DNA of 11,451 nucleotides from positions 1-11,451 of the forward strand of contig JAQGMD010000279.1 of NCBI GenBank assembly GCA_028292565.1, written 5' to 3'. A model generated the notes under the pieces. The model searched no databases and was not told where the DNA came from. It saw only the letters and a list, made by a program, of their open reading frames with translations. Origin of the DNA: Burkholderia sp. GTDB taxonomy: Bacteria > Pseudomonadota > Gammaproteobacteria > Burkholderiales > Burkholderiaceae. Every line of letters begins with the position of its first letter. Within the stretch, counting starts at the first letter, position 1. Of the stretch, positions 1 to 7,274 are shown one piece after another. The position numbers were made by a program, and so were the translations under genes.

Positions 1-409
1 ACAGCTTCCAGAGAAGTTCTTCAACCCGTCGCGCGCCGAGTTCGGACATGGAAACATACAGTGGGGTTTTGCCGTTCAGTAGCGGGTGGGGTGTATTCAG
101 GAATTCGCGCGCATCCTCCGCGGAGTCCCACACGTAGTCGGCAGTGGCAAAGACCCGCGCCAGTCGCTCCGCCTTTTCGGACTCGTCCGGGCTCAGGCGA
201 TCGCGTCGTCGCTTGTAGGTGGCCTCCGGCACGATGCGATAGAGCAGGGCCTTGCGTTCTTCGGCGGTGCGTCCGACGCGCTCAGCGCTCGCGCGCAATG
301 CAGCTTTTGGAAGGCCTTCGCGGACCATCTCATCCAGTTCAGAGAACGAATGTGGTGGAGGAGAGAGTGACATGACTGCTGCAATTTCTTCGGCGGATAC
401 TGAAATCAT
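1..409 (-). CDS. Xre/MbcA/ParS-type antitoxin (DUF2384), C-terminus cut by window edge
   Basis: The reverse strand reads openly from an ATG at 409-407 to the left edge, giving 136 residues without a stop. The family is the antitoxin half of RES-Xre type II toxin-antitoxin pairs, in which the antitoxin binds the RES toxin through its C-terminal domain and represses its own promoter. Visible family features are a VREGLPKAALRASAERVG helix near residues 29-46, a degenerate Xre-like helical region through about residue 71, RLSPDESEKAERLARVF near 70-86, and a C-terminal toxin-binding segment with LNTPHPLLNGKTPL followed by GARRVEELLWKL at the edge. Family members are usually about 140-150 residues, so only a few residues are missing. 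The start has AAGG at 420-417, seven bases upstream; a second in-frame ATG lies 12 codons in. The toxin gene is expected directly downstream, outside the window. The family call is firm; the partner is inferred. Confidence 0.85.
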   Translation of the reverse strand, partial: MISVSAEEIAAVMSLSPPPHSFSELDEMVREGLPKAALRASAERVGRTAEERKALLYRIVPEATYKRRRDRLSPDESEKAERLARVFATADYVWDSAEDAREFLNTPHPLLNGKTPLYVSMSELGARRVEELLWKL

Positions 410-471
410 GATGGAACCTTAAGTATCAGTTGGATGTGAAAATAGTAGCATATGATACCCACGGACGTCCG
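410..471 (-). promoter_or_regulatory. Candidate antitoxin promoter/operator region
   Basis: This AT-rich spacer upstream of the antitoxin start holds an inverted repeat, GTATCA at 423-428 and TGATAC at 453-458, flanking a minus-strand TACTAT at 447-442 that could be a -10 element. A perfect 10-bp palindrome, CGGACGTCCG, lies at 462-471, about where a -35 would sit. No good -35 hexamer is seen. Xre-type antitoxins usually bind palindromes over their own promoter, so autoregulation is a reasonable inference, not a demonstrated fact. Confidence 0.35.
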
Positions 472-499
472 AATTTTACATTTCCGCGAAGAATTTTCG

Positions 500-528
500 T
501 TGATTTCACAATAGAAAAAGAATAAAGT
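500..528 (+). promoter_or_regulatory. Candidate sigma-70 promoter of the glycerol-phosphate operon
   Basis: TTGATT at 500-505 and TAAAGT at 523-528 are separated by 17 bases, each matching four of the six consensus bases of the -35 and -10 boxes. The start of transcription would fall near 535, inside the first palindrome at 529-542. This is the only plausible promoter seen upstream of the nine-gene run, and its overlap with the palindromes fits repression by the first gene product. No transcript evidence is available. Confidence 0.45.
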
Positions 529-542
529 TGAACAAATGTTCA
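529..542. promoter_or_regulatory. Candidate operator 1 for the SorC-family regulator
   Basis: TGAACAAATGTTCA is a perfect inverted repeat (six-base arms TGAACA and TGTTCA, two-base centre) covering the predicted transcription start. A second near-copy begins exactly 21 bp downstream. Arms of the TGAAC/GTTCA kind are, from memory, similar to operators of several SorC/DeoR-type regulators. Assignment to the adjacent regulator is an inference from position and phasing. Confidence 0.6.
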
Positions 543-549
543 GATGCAT

Positions 550-563
550 TGAGCAACTGTTCA
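550..563. promoter_or_regulatory. Candidate operator 2 for the SorC-family regulator
   Basis: TGAGCAACTGTTCA repeats the first palindrome with two substitutions, one of which breaks one arm pair (TGAGCA against TGTTCA). Its start lies 21 bp from that of the first copy, two helical turns, so two regulator dimers or one tetramer could bind the same DNA face. It ends 14 bases before the preferred ATG at 578 and would fall inside the coding region if the upstream ATG at 536 were used. Confidence 0.55.
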
Positions 564-577
564 CGAATCGGTATGGT

Positions 578-1582
578 ATGACCTCTTTCGACCGCCAGGA
601 CACCACGCACGCCGCTGTTCGCGTGGCGCGCCTGTACTACTTTCAGCGGCTGACCACCGCCGCGATTGCCGCGGAACTCGGGACGTCGCGCGCGACCGTG
701 TCGCGTTTGCTTTCGTACGCGATGGAAAACGGCCTCGTGGAGATTCGCGTGCATGATCCGCAAGCACAACCGCAGCAGCTCGAAACCCAGCTCAGGGACC
801 GTTACGGGTTGCGGTCGGCCCAGGTGGTGCCGATCCCGGCGGGCGCGAGCGAAGAAGATTCGCTGAAACGGGTTGCGATTCAGGCCGGCGCTTACCTGAA
901 CAGCCTGATCGCGTCTGATACGGTCCTTGGCGTCGCCTGGGGCAACACGGTTGCCGCGATTGCGGAAAACCTGGTGCAAAAGCGGGTGCACGATGTGGAC
1001 ATCGTCCAGTTGAACGGTTCGGGTACCGGGCACAGCATCGTCAATACCTTCGGTGAATCGATCGTGTTGCGGTTCGCCCAGAATTACGGCGCGCGCGGGC
1101 ACAGTTTTCCGGTGCCGGCGTTTTTCGATTACGCAGAGACCAGGCAGGCGCTGTGGCGGGAACGCAGTGTGCAGCGGCTGCGCGCGTTGCAGGAGCGGGC
1201 GGATGTCCTGTTGTTCAGTATCGGCGCCGCGGAAACCGGCAGCTATGTGCATACCGGCGGCTATCTCGATGCCGCGGAATTTCGCGCGGTGCAAAACGAC
1301 GGCGTCGTCGGTGACATCGCTACCGTGTTCTTCCGGCACGACGGCAGCTGGCGCGATGTCGCATTGAACGCGCGCAGCAGCGGGCCGGGCCTCGACTCTT
1401 TTCAACGTGCCGCGCATTCGATCTGCGTCGTGTCGGGGCGCGGCAAACTGCCCGGTTTGCGGGCGGCATTGCGCGGCGCATTTATCAACGAGCTGGTGAT
1501 TGATGAACCGACGGCCGGCCTCCTCGTTGATAGCGACGAACCTTTGGGCAAAGAATCCCGGCGAGCGGGTAAAAAAACATGA
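578..1582 (+). CDS. SorC-family (sugar-binding) transcriptional regulator
   Basis: A 334-residue DNA-binding regulator. Residues about 25-48 form the helix-turn-helix (LTTAAIAAELGTSRATVSRL), followed by the wing and a long C-terminal effector domain of the SorC sugar-binding type, with VLGVAWGNTVAAIAENL and DIVQLNGSGTG as recognisable family segments. SorC proteins typically sense phosphorylated sugars or polyols. With glpD next door, glycerol-3-phosphate or dihydroxyacetone phosphate is the likely effector (inferred). An in-frame ATG at 536 would add 14 residues, but it would put both candidate operators at or inside the coding sequence and lengthen the protein ahead of its HTH, so 578 is preferred; neither start has a strong ribosome binding site. 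The stop overlaps the glpD start by 4 bp (ATGA), indicating translational coupling. The C-terminal tail after the last conserved segment is polar and probably disordered. Confidence 0.88.
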   Translation: MTSFDRQDTTHAAVRVARLYYFQRLTTAAIAAELGTSRATVSRLLSYAMENGLVEIRVHDPQAQPQQLETQLRDRYGLRSAQVVPIPAGASEEDSLKRVAIQAGAYLNSLIASDTVLGVAWGNTVAAIAENLVQKRVHDVDIVQLNGSGTGHSIVNTFGESIVLRFAQNYGARGHSFPVPAFFDYAETRQALWRERSVQRLRALQERADVLLFSIGAAETGSYVHTGGYLDAAEFRAVQNDGVVGDIATVFFRHDGSWRDVALNARSSGPGLDSFQRAAHSICVVSGRGKLPGLRAALRGAFINELVIDEPTAGLLVDSDEPLGKESRRAGKKT

Positions 1583-3111
1583 CCAACACAGCGACATACG
1601 ACCTTTTCATTATCGGCGGCGGCATTAACGGCGCCGGCATCGCGCGTGATGCGGCCGGACGCGGATTGAGCGTCGGGCTGTGCGAGCAAGGCGATTTTGC
1701 CGGCGCGACTTCGTCAGCCAGCACCAAGCTGATCCACGGCGGTCTGCGCTATCTCGAGTACTACGAGTTCCGCCTCGTTGCCGAGGCACTGGCTGAGCGC
1801 GAACATTTGCTGGCGATCGCGCCGCACATCTCATGGCCGCTGCGCTTTGTGATGCCGCATGTGAAAGAGCTGCGTCCGCGCTGGATGATCCGGCTCGGAC
1901 TATGGCTTTACGATCACATCGGCGGCCGCATCAGCCTGCCGCATTCGCACGGCGTGTCGCTCACCGATACGCCGTACGGAGCCGGGTTGCGTGCGGATCT
2001 TACACGCGGCTTTGTCTATTCCGATGCATGGGTTGACGATGCGCGCCTGGTGATCCTGAACCTGCGCAGTGCGCAGAAGCATGGCGCCGAAATCTTCGCG
2101 CGTACCCGCATGGCCGGTGCGCGCCGCGAAGAGGGTGTATGGGTGTGCACGCTGGAAGACAGCCACGACCAGTCCCGACGCGAAATCAGGTCGCGCGCAC
2201 TCGTCAATGCCGCCGGTCCCTGGGTGGTCGATGTCGAAAGCCAGCTGGATGCAGGCGCCTCCGATAAACGGCGTCGTGCCGGTGTGAAGCTGGTACGCGG
2301 CAGTCATATCATCGTGCCGAAACTATTTGCGGGCGAACACGCCTACATCCTGCAGAACGACGACCGACGAGTCATCTTCATGATCCCGTATGAAGGGAAG
2401 TTCACGCTGATCGGCACGACCGACGTGCCGCAGTCAGATATGAAGGGCGGCGCGCAGATCAGCGCGGAAGAAGAGGACTATTTGTTGCGGGCGGTGAATC
2501 GCTATTTGGCCAAGCCCGTAGACCGTGACGCCATCGTATGGCGTTATGCCGGCGTGCGGCCGTTGTTTGACGACGAGTCGGACGACCCATCTGCTGTCAC
2601 GCGCGATTACACGCTGATGCTGGACGACACCGCCAACCTGCCCAGCCTGTCGATCTACGGCGGAAAAATCACGACCTACCGCCGGCTTGCAGAATCGGCA
2701 CTCGACAAGCTCGCTCCATGGCTGCCCGCCGAACGCGGCAAATGGACCAGCGAGGAAGCGCTGCCCGGCGGCGAATTTAAGTGCGCGGACCATGATGCGC
2801 AGCTCGCGCGCCTGTACGCAACATATGCAAAGCTGCCCCCGGCCTGGCTGACCCAGGTATTCCATCGCCATGGCCTGGCCACTTACGAACTGCTCGGCGA
2901 CGCGAAAGTGATGGAAGACCTCGGCCACAATTTCGGCGGCGGACTCACCGAACGCGAGGTCGAGCATTTCGTCAGGAACGAATGGGCGTACGCCCCGGAC
3001 GACATCCTCTGGCGACGCACCAAGTGCGGCCTGCACATGACCCCGGAGCAACGCGCGGCGTTTTCAGAATATTTTTCGACCGTGCCGGAAGTGGCCGGAC
3101 AAAACAAGTAA
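1579..3111 (+). CDS. glpD: Aerobic glycerol-3-phosphate dehydrogenase (FAD)
   Basis: Oxidises sn-glycerol-3-phosphate to dihydroxyacetone phosphate at the inner membrane face and passes electrons to quinone, feeding glycolysis. The protein is 510 residues, close to E. coli GlpD (501). The N-terminal FAD-binding dinucleotide fold reads YDLFIIGGGINGAG (residues 7-20), followed by SSASTKLIHGGLRYLE (45-60), a hallmark of the family. Later family segments include the FTLIGTTD stretch at 275-282, GVRPLFDD, and IYGGKITTYR at 359-368, plus the C-terminal DAO_C-type domain. The start overlaps the regulator stop by 4 bp and the gene is followed after 11 bp by the transporter ATPase gene. Regulation is presumably through the palindromes upstream of the regulator. 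Nothing is truncated or missing. The function is among the most certain in the window. Confidence 0.97.
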   Translation: MTNTATYDLFIIGGGINGAGIARDAAGRGLSVGLCEQGDFAGATSSASTKLIHGGLRYLEYYEFRLVAEALAEREHLLAIAPHISWPLRFVMPHVKELRPRWMIRLGLWLYDHIGGRISLPHSHGVSLTDTPYGAGLRADLTRGFVYSDAWVDDARLVILNLRSAQKHGAEIFARTRMAGARREEGVWVCTLEDSHDQSRREIRSRALVNAAGPWVVDVESQLDAGASDKRRRAGVKLVRGSHIIVPKLFAGEHAYILQNDDRRVIFMIPYEGKFTLIGTTDVPQSDMKGGAQISAEEEDYLLRAVNRYLAKPVDRDAIVWRYAGVRPLFDDESDDPSAVTRDYTLMLDDTANLPSLSIYGGKITTYRRLAESALDKLAPWLPAERGKWTSEEALPGGEFKCADHDAQLARLYATYAKLPPAWLTQVFHRHGLATYELLGDAKVMEDLGHNFGGGLTEREVEHFVRNEWAYAPDDILWRRTKCGLHMTPEQRAAFSEYFSTVPEVAGQNK

Positions 3112-3112
3112 C

Positions 3113-3117
3113 AGGAG
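3113..3117 (+). promoter_or_regulatory. Ribosome binding site fixing the ATPase start
   Basis: AGGAG lies five bases before the ATG at 3123, directly after the glpD stop. The reading frame of the ATPase gene stays open upstream to an ATG at 2982 inside glpD, so this site decides for the short form, which also starts at the usual position for the family. Confidence 0.8.
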
Positions 3118-3122
3118 AATCA

Positions 3123-4172
3123 ATGTCGGAAATCGCGCTACAAGGCGTCACTAAGAACTGGGGAACGGCGCAGGCGGTGAAGGGCATCGACTTCCATGTG
3201 AAGTCGGGCAGTTTCACGGTCTTGCTCGGCCCTTCGGGGTGCGGCAAGTCGACTACGCTGCGATTGATCTCGGGTCTCGATACGCCGTCGTCCGGCACCA
3301 TCCACATTGGTGCGCGCGATGTCACATACCTGTCACCCGCGCAACGTAAGATCGCGATGGTGTTCCAGTCGTATGCGCTGTTCCCGCACTTGAATGTGCG
3401 CGAGAACATCCTGTTCGGCGTGCGCGTGCGCAAGGAACCGGCCAAGGACTTTGAATCACGCCTGAAACGCGTGGCCGATATCCTCGGGCTGAGCCAATTG
3501 CTCGACCGCCGTCCGAGCCAGCTCTCCGGCGGACAGCAGCAGCGGGTTGCGCTCGGCCGAGCAATCATCGCCGAAACATCGGTGTGCCTGATGGATGAAC
3601 CCCTGTCGAACCTCGATGCGCAATTGCGGCAAGAGATGCGTCGCGAACTGCGCGCGCTGCAGCAGCAGCTCGGCATCACGATGGTCTACGTCACGCACGA
3701 CCAGACCGAAGCGATGAGTATGGCCGACCAGGTGATCCTGCTGCGCGACGGCCGCATCGAACAGGACGCTCCGCCGGCAGAGCTATATGCGCACCCCGCA
3801 TCGATTTTCGCGGCGCGCTTCATTGGCACGCCGCCCATGAATATCCTGCCGCTTGCAAACACAGCGGATGGCCTGGTCATCGACGGGACCGCCGGGCCGG
3901 TGATCACTCCGGCGCACGTAGATGAATTGCAGCTGGGCGTGCGGCCCGAGCATATCAGCATCGTCGAGCGCGGCGTTGGCGCCACGGTCAAGCACATCGA
4001 GTACTTCGGGGCCGACACCATCGTCGGCGCCACCATCGGCAATGCACCATTGCTGGTGCGCGCGCCAGGGCAGTTATCGCTGGCGCCGGGCAGTGCCATC
4101 CAGCTCGGATGGGAAGCGTCAAACCAGTATTTTTTCGATAAAAAAACCGGCCTGCGACGTCTTCTCGCATAG
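3123..4172 (+). CDS. ugpC: ABC importer ATP-binding protein, UgpC-like (CUT1/MalK type)
   Basis: The ATPase subunit that powers uptake by the adjacent binding protein and permeases; it acts as a dimer on the cytoplasmic side. At 349 residues it matches E. coli UgpC (356). Visible motifs are Walker A GPSGCGKST (36-44), Q-loop Gln82 in VFQSYALFPHL, signature LSGGQQQ (134-140), Walker B VCLMDEP (154-160), the D-loop SNLDA, and switch His192 in YVTHDQTEA. After about residue 235 comes the regulatory TOBE/MOP domain with the typical GVRPEHI segment, as in MalK and UgpC. The gene sits between glpD and the binding protein gene, whereas E. coli has it after the permeases (ugpBAECQ). Near the 3' end a T6-CGAT-A7 run encodes FFDKK. 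MalK-type ATPases look alike, so substrate assignment comes from the neighbours. Confidence 0.9.
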   Translation: MSEIALQGVTKNWGTAQAVKGIDFHVKSGSFTVLLGPSGCGKSTTLRLISGLDTPSSGTIHIGARDVTYLSPAQRKIAMVFQSYALFPHLNVRENILFGVRVRKEPAKDFESRLKRVADILGLSQLLDRRPSQLSGGQQQRVALGRAIIAETSVCLMDEPLSNLDAQLRQEMRRELRALQQQLGITMVYVTHDQTEAMSMADQVILLRDGRIEQDAPPAELYAHPASIFAARFIGTPPMNILPLANTADGLVIDGTAGPVITPAHVDELQLGVRPEHISIVERGVGATVKHIEYFGADTIVGATIGNAPLLVRAPGQLSLAPGSAIQLGWEASNQYFFDKKTGLRRLLA

Positions 4173-4214
4173 ACGAGAGCGCTGGCTAAACAATTTTCTC
4201 AAGGAGGCATATCC

Positions 4215-5510
4215 ATGCGTAGAACCCTTTTAAAAACCATCGCCGGCCTGACGGTCGGTGCGGCATTCGGCATCGCACCCGCCCTCGCGGCGAACCCAGT
4301 CGAGCTGACCTTTTATTACCCGGTAGCCGTAGGCGGCCCGGTGACCCAGACCATCGACAACATGGTGGCCGAGTTTGAAAAGAGCAACCCGAATATCAAG
4401 ATGAAGGCGGTCTACGCCGGCACCTACCAGGAAAGCATCGTCAAGGCGCTGACCGCCCATAAAGGTGGCACTCCGCCGCAACTCGCGGTGCTGCTGTCGA
4501 CCGACCTGTTCACGCTGATCGATGAAGACGCGATCGTACCGATCGACAAACTGGCGACCAGCGCGGATGACAAAAAATGGCTCGGCGGTTTTTACAAGAG
4601 CTTCATGGAAAACAGCCAGACCGGCGGCAAGACCTGGGGCGTTCCGTTCCAGCGTTCCACCATCGTGCTGTACTGGAACAAGGCGTTGTTCAAGGAAGCA
4701 GGACTCGACCCTGAGAAGGGACCCGCGACCTGGAACGAAATGGTGGACTTCGGTAAAAAGTTGACCAAGACCGACGCCAACGGCAACGTCACGCAATGGG
4801 GCGTGAAGATCCCGTCCACCGGTTTCACTTACTGGATGTTCCAGGGCCTGACCACGCCGAATAACCACGTCCTGATGAACTCGGCAGGCACCCAGACTTA
4901 CTTCGACAAAAAGCCTGCAGTCGAATCGTTGCAGAACTGGGTCGACCTGTCGGCCAAACACAAGGTAATGCCAAGTGGCGTGATCGAGTGGGGCACCACG
5001 CCTAAGGACTTCCTCGAGCAGAAGGCGGCCATGGTGTGGACCACGACCGGCAACCTGACGAACATCCGCACCAACGCCTCGTTCCCGTTCGGCGTTGCGA
5101 TGCTGCCTTCAAACAAACGTCCCGGCAGCCCGACCGGCGGCGGCAATTTCTATGTGTTCAACAAGAGCACGCCGGAGCAGCAGCAAGCCGCGATGAAATT
5201 CATCCGTTTCGCGACCGAGCCGAAACGTGCAGCGCAATGGAGCATCGCAACCGGTTATGTGGCGACACGCCAGGATGCATGGGATACCCCGGAGATGAAG
5301 AAGTACTTGCAGGACGTGCCTGCGGCCGGCGTTGCACGCGACCAACTGCAGCACAGCGTTGCCGAACTGTCGACACACGACAATCAGCGTGTGACCAAGG
5401 CGCTTAACGACGGTTTGCAGGCCGCACTGACCGGCACTAAAACGCCGGAAGCCGCGCTGAAGGATGCACAGCGCGAAGCTGACCGCATCCTGCGCGCTTC
5501 ACGACGTTAA
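4215..5510 (+). CDS. ugpB: Periplasmic substrate-binding protein, UgpB-like
   Basis: A 431-residue extracytoplasmic solute-binding protein (COG1653-type), close in length to E. coli UgpB (438). It begins with a Sec signal peptide: basic MRR, a hydrophobic stretch, and an ALA site giving cleavage after residue 25. The mature chain starts ANPVELTFYYPVAVGGP and shows the two-lobe binding-protein pattern, including VPFQRSTIVLYWNKALFKEAG, which is common to CUT1 binding proteins. A strong ribosome binding site (AAGGAGG, 4201-4207) lies seven bases before the start, fitting the high expression such proteins need. The substrate is probably glycerol-3-phosphate or a glycerophosphodiester, judged from glpD and the permeases. 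The first-strand motif differs from the FWHSMEG segment of E. coli UgpB as remembered, so the exact ligand is uncertain and the gene symbol is a best guess. Confidence 0.8.
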   Translation: MRRTLLKTIAGLTVGAAFGIAPALAANPVELTFYYPVAVGGPVTQTIDNMVAEFEKSNPNIKMKAVYAGTYQESIVKALTAHKGGTPPQLAVLLSTDLFTLIDEDAIVPIDKLATSADDKKWLGGFYKSFMENSQTGGKTWGVPFQRSTIVLYWNKALFKEAGLDPEKGPATWNEMVDFGKKLTKTDANGNVTQWGVKIPSTGFTYWMFQGLTTPNNHVLMNSAGTQTYFDKKPAVESLQNWVDLSAKHKVMPSGVIEWGTTPKDFLEQKAAMVWTTTGNLTNIRTNASFPFGVAMLPSNKRPGSPTGGGNFYVFNKSTPEQQQAAMKFIRFATEPKRAAQWSIATGYVATRQDAWDTPEMKKYLQDVPAAGVARDQLQHSVAELSTHDNQRVTKALNDGLQAALTGTKTPEAALKDAQREADRILRASRR

Positions 5511-5518
5511 TTGGCATT

Positions 5519-5546
5519 GGGGCGGTCATGGCAATGTGACCGCCTC
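5519..5546 (+). promoter_or_regulatory. Intercistronic hairpin between binding protein and permease genes
   Basis: GGCGGTCA (5521-5528) and TGACCGCC (5537-5544) form a perfect 8-bp stem around an 8-base loop; a G-U and a G-C pair extend it to ten. It starts eight bases after the binding-protein stop and is not followed by a T-run, so it is not a standard terminator. Hairpins at this place in binding-protein operons (for example malE-malF) protect the upstream message and lower expression of the membrane subunits. The same role is inferred here. Confidence 0.6.
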
Positions 5547-5574
5547 CTGTCGCAAGGACTGAAATAGGCTTTAC

Positions 5575-6450
5575 ATGAATCGTTCACGCACCTCCATCAT
5601 CCCCTGGCTGCTATTGCTGCCCGCAATGCTGCTGCTGGTGGCGTTTACCCACTACCCGGCAGTGGCAACCATCTGGCACAGTTTCTTTTCCACGCCCAAG
5701 GGCTCGAGGCCGGCAGTATTCGTCGGCCTGGAAAACTATGCGCTGATGGTTGACGACCCGGTGTTCTGGCAGGCGCTCACCAACAACTTCTGGTTTGCGG
5801 TCGGCACGATTCCGCTATCGATCGCGCTGGCGATCATGATGGCCCTGTGGGTGAACGACAAGCTTGCGGGGCGCGGCGTATTGCGCCTCGCTTATTTCAC
5901 GCCGACCGTGCTGCCGATGATCGCGGTGGCCAACATCTGGCTGTTCTTTTATACCCCCCAATACGGCCTGCTCGAACAGATAACGTATGCGCTCGGACTG
6001 CCGTCGCACAACTGGCTGGGTAATCCGAACACAGTGCTCGGCGCGCTGATCATGGTGGCGATCTGGAAGGAAGCCGGCTTCTTCATGATTTTTTATCTCG
6101 CCGCGCTGCAATCGATTTCGCCGACGCTTTCTGAAGCTGCCGCTCTGGAAGGTGCATCGCGCTGGCAGTACTTCTGGCGTGTGCAGTTTCCGCTGTTGAT
6201 GCCGACTACGCTGTTTGTCCTGATCAATGCGTTGATCAACTCGTTCCGCCTGGTCGACCATATCGTGGTGATGACCAAGGGCGGCCCGGATAACGCCAGC
6301 TCCTTGCTGCTCTATTACATCTACGAAGTCGGATTCAGTTTCTGGGACTCCGCCTATGCAGCCGCGCTCACTGTTGTGCTGCTGCTGGTGCTGGCCGTGG
6401 TGGCCTTCGTCAAATTCCGCTTCCTCGATCGCAGGACCCACTACCAATGA
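5575..6450 (+). CDS. ugpA: ABC importer permease, UgpA-like
   Basis: One of two inner-membrane subunits forming the transport channel. The 291-residue protein (E. coli UgpA is about 295) has six likely membrane helices, roughly at residues 8-25, 72-94, 107-126, 154-178, 210-230 and 261-281. The cytoplasmic EAA loop that docks on the ATPase begins EAAALEGAS at residue 187, with the conserved Gly at 193. The C-terminus ends in RTHYQ, similar to the E. coli UgpA end (VRYQ). It lies 64 bp after the binding-protein gene, with a hairpin between, and overlaps the next permease gene by 4 bp. The ribosome binding site is weak, in keeping with low permease expression. MalF-type sugar permeases share this layout; context supports the Ugp assignment. 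Confidence 0.87.
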   Translation: MNRSRTSIIPWLLLLPAMLLLVAFTHYPAVATIWHSFFSTPKGSRPAVFVGLENYALMVDDPVFWQALTNNFWFAVGTIPLSIALAIMMALWVNDKLAGRGVLRLAYFTPTVLPMIAVANIWLFFYTPQYGLLEQITYALGLPSHNWLGNPNTVLGALIMVAIWKEAGFFMIFYLAALQSISPTLSEAAALEGASRWQYFWRVQFPLLMPTTLFVLINALINSFRLVDHIVVMTKGGPDNASSLLLYYIYEVGFSFWDSAYAAALTVVLLLVLAVVAFVKFRFLDRRTHYQ

Positions 6451-7274
6451 ACACCACCAATCCGTTCGGCAATCAAAGCCGCATCCTTGAAACGACCGCG
6501 GCTTGGGTACTCGGCCTGCTGTGGCTGCTTCCGCTGATCTATGCGATATGGACCGCCTTCCATCCGGCGCAGTTCGCAACCCGTTTTGAACTGATGGCGC
6601 CGATCACGCTGCAAAACTTCGCCAATGCCTGGGCGGCCGCGCCGTTTATGCGTTACTTCTTCAACACCTTCGTGCTGGTGACCATGATACTGGCCGCGCA
6701 AATGGTGTTGGCAACGATGGCTGCCTATGCGTTTGCGCGCTTCGAATTCCGCGGTAGCAACCTGATGTTCATGCTGGTCCTGATGCAGTTGATGGTGATG
6801 CCGGACATGCTGATCGTCGAGAATTACAGCACCATGAACCAGCTCGGACTGCGTGACACGATCCTGTCGATCGGCTTGCCTTACTTCGCATCCGCTTTCG
6901 GCATTTTCCTGTTGCGCCAGACCTTCAAGACGGTGCCGAAGGAACTGGATGAAGCCGCGACGGTGGAGGGCGCCAACGCGCTGCAGGTATTGTGGAATGT
7001 GTATGTGCCATTGGCCAAGCCGGTGTATCTCGCGTTCGGGCTGGTGTCCGTCAGCACCCACTGGAACAACTTCCTGTGGCCGCTGATCGTCACCAACTCG
7101 GTGGAATCGCGCCCGCTCACGGTTGGATTGCAGGTGTTCTCCTCGACTGACCAGGGTGTCGATTGGTCCATCATTACGGCGGCTACGCTGATGACATCGG
7201 CGCCGCTGCTGATTGCATTCCTGCTGTTCCAGCGCCAGTTTGTACAGTCGTTCATGCGCGCCGGGATACGTTAA
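6447..7274 (+). CDS. ugpE: ABC importer permease, UgpE-like
   Basis: The second membrane subunit, pairing with UgpA. It has 275 residues (E. coli UgpE 281) and about six membrane helices: one at 17-36, others near 70-95, 104-124, 137-158, 190-212 and 241-262. The EAA docking loop starts DEAATVEGAN at residue 168 and ends VPLAKP near 192. The typical segment STHWNNFLWPLIVTNS follows at about 203-218, and the chain ends LLFQRQFVQSFMRAGIR, a common end for MalG/UgpE proteins. The start lies in an ATGA overlap with ugpA, so the two are translated together. The next gene follows after 23 bp. No oddities were seen. Confidence 0.88.
   Translation: MNTTNPFGNQSRILETTAAWVLGLLWLLPLIYAIWTAFHPAQFATRFELMAPITLQNFANAWAAAPFMRYFFNTFVLVTMILAAQMVLATMAAYAFARFEFRGSNLMFMLVLMQLMVMPDMLIVENYSTMNQLGLRDTILSIGLPYFASAFGIFLLRQTFKTVPKELDEAATVEGANALQVLWNVYVPLAKPVYLAFGLVSVSTHWNNFLWPLIVTNSVESRPLTVGLQVFSSTDQGVDWSIITAATLMTSAPLLIAFLLFQRQFVQSFMRAGIR

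Noticed and set aside
61..375. Plus-strand open frames of about 100 codons at the left edge
   Set aside because: They lie opposite the antitoxin gene, are rich in Arg and Pro, and have no motif.
471..497. GAATTTT repeated at 471 and 491 as a further operator pair
   Set aside because: Seven-base AT-rich matches in an AT-rich spacer are likely by chance and have no dyad symmetry.
506..1597. Long minus-strand open frame of 363 codons opposite the regulator gene
   Set aside because: It is a shadow of a GC-rich gene: its translation is rich in Arg, His and Pro, with no recognisable domain, and the plus strand encodes an intact SorC-family protein.
4130..4146. T6-CGAT-A7 run near the end of ugpC as a frameshift or slippage signal
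   Set aside because: It encodes FFDKK in the normal frame eight codons before a proper stop, and no alternative frame gives a useful product.
5815..6579. Minus-strand open frame of 254 codons across ugpA and ugpE
   Set aside because: Composition is rich in Gln, Arg and His without motifs, and it lies opposite two well-recognised permeases.
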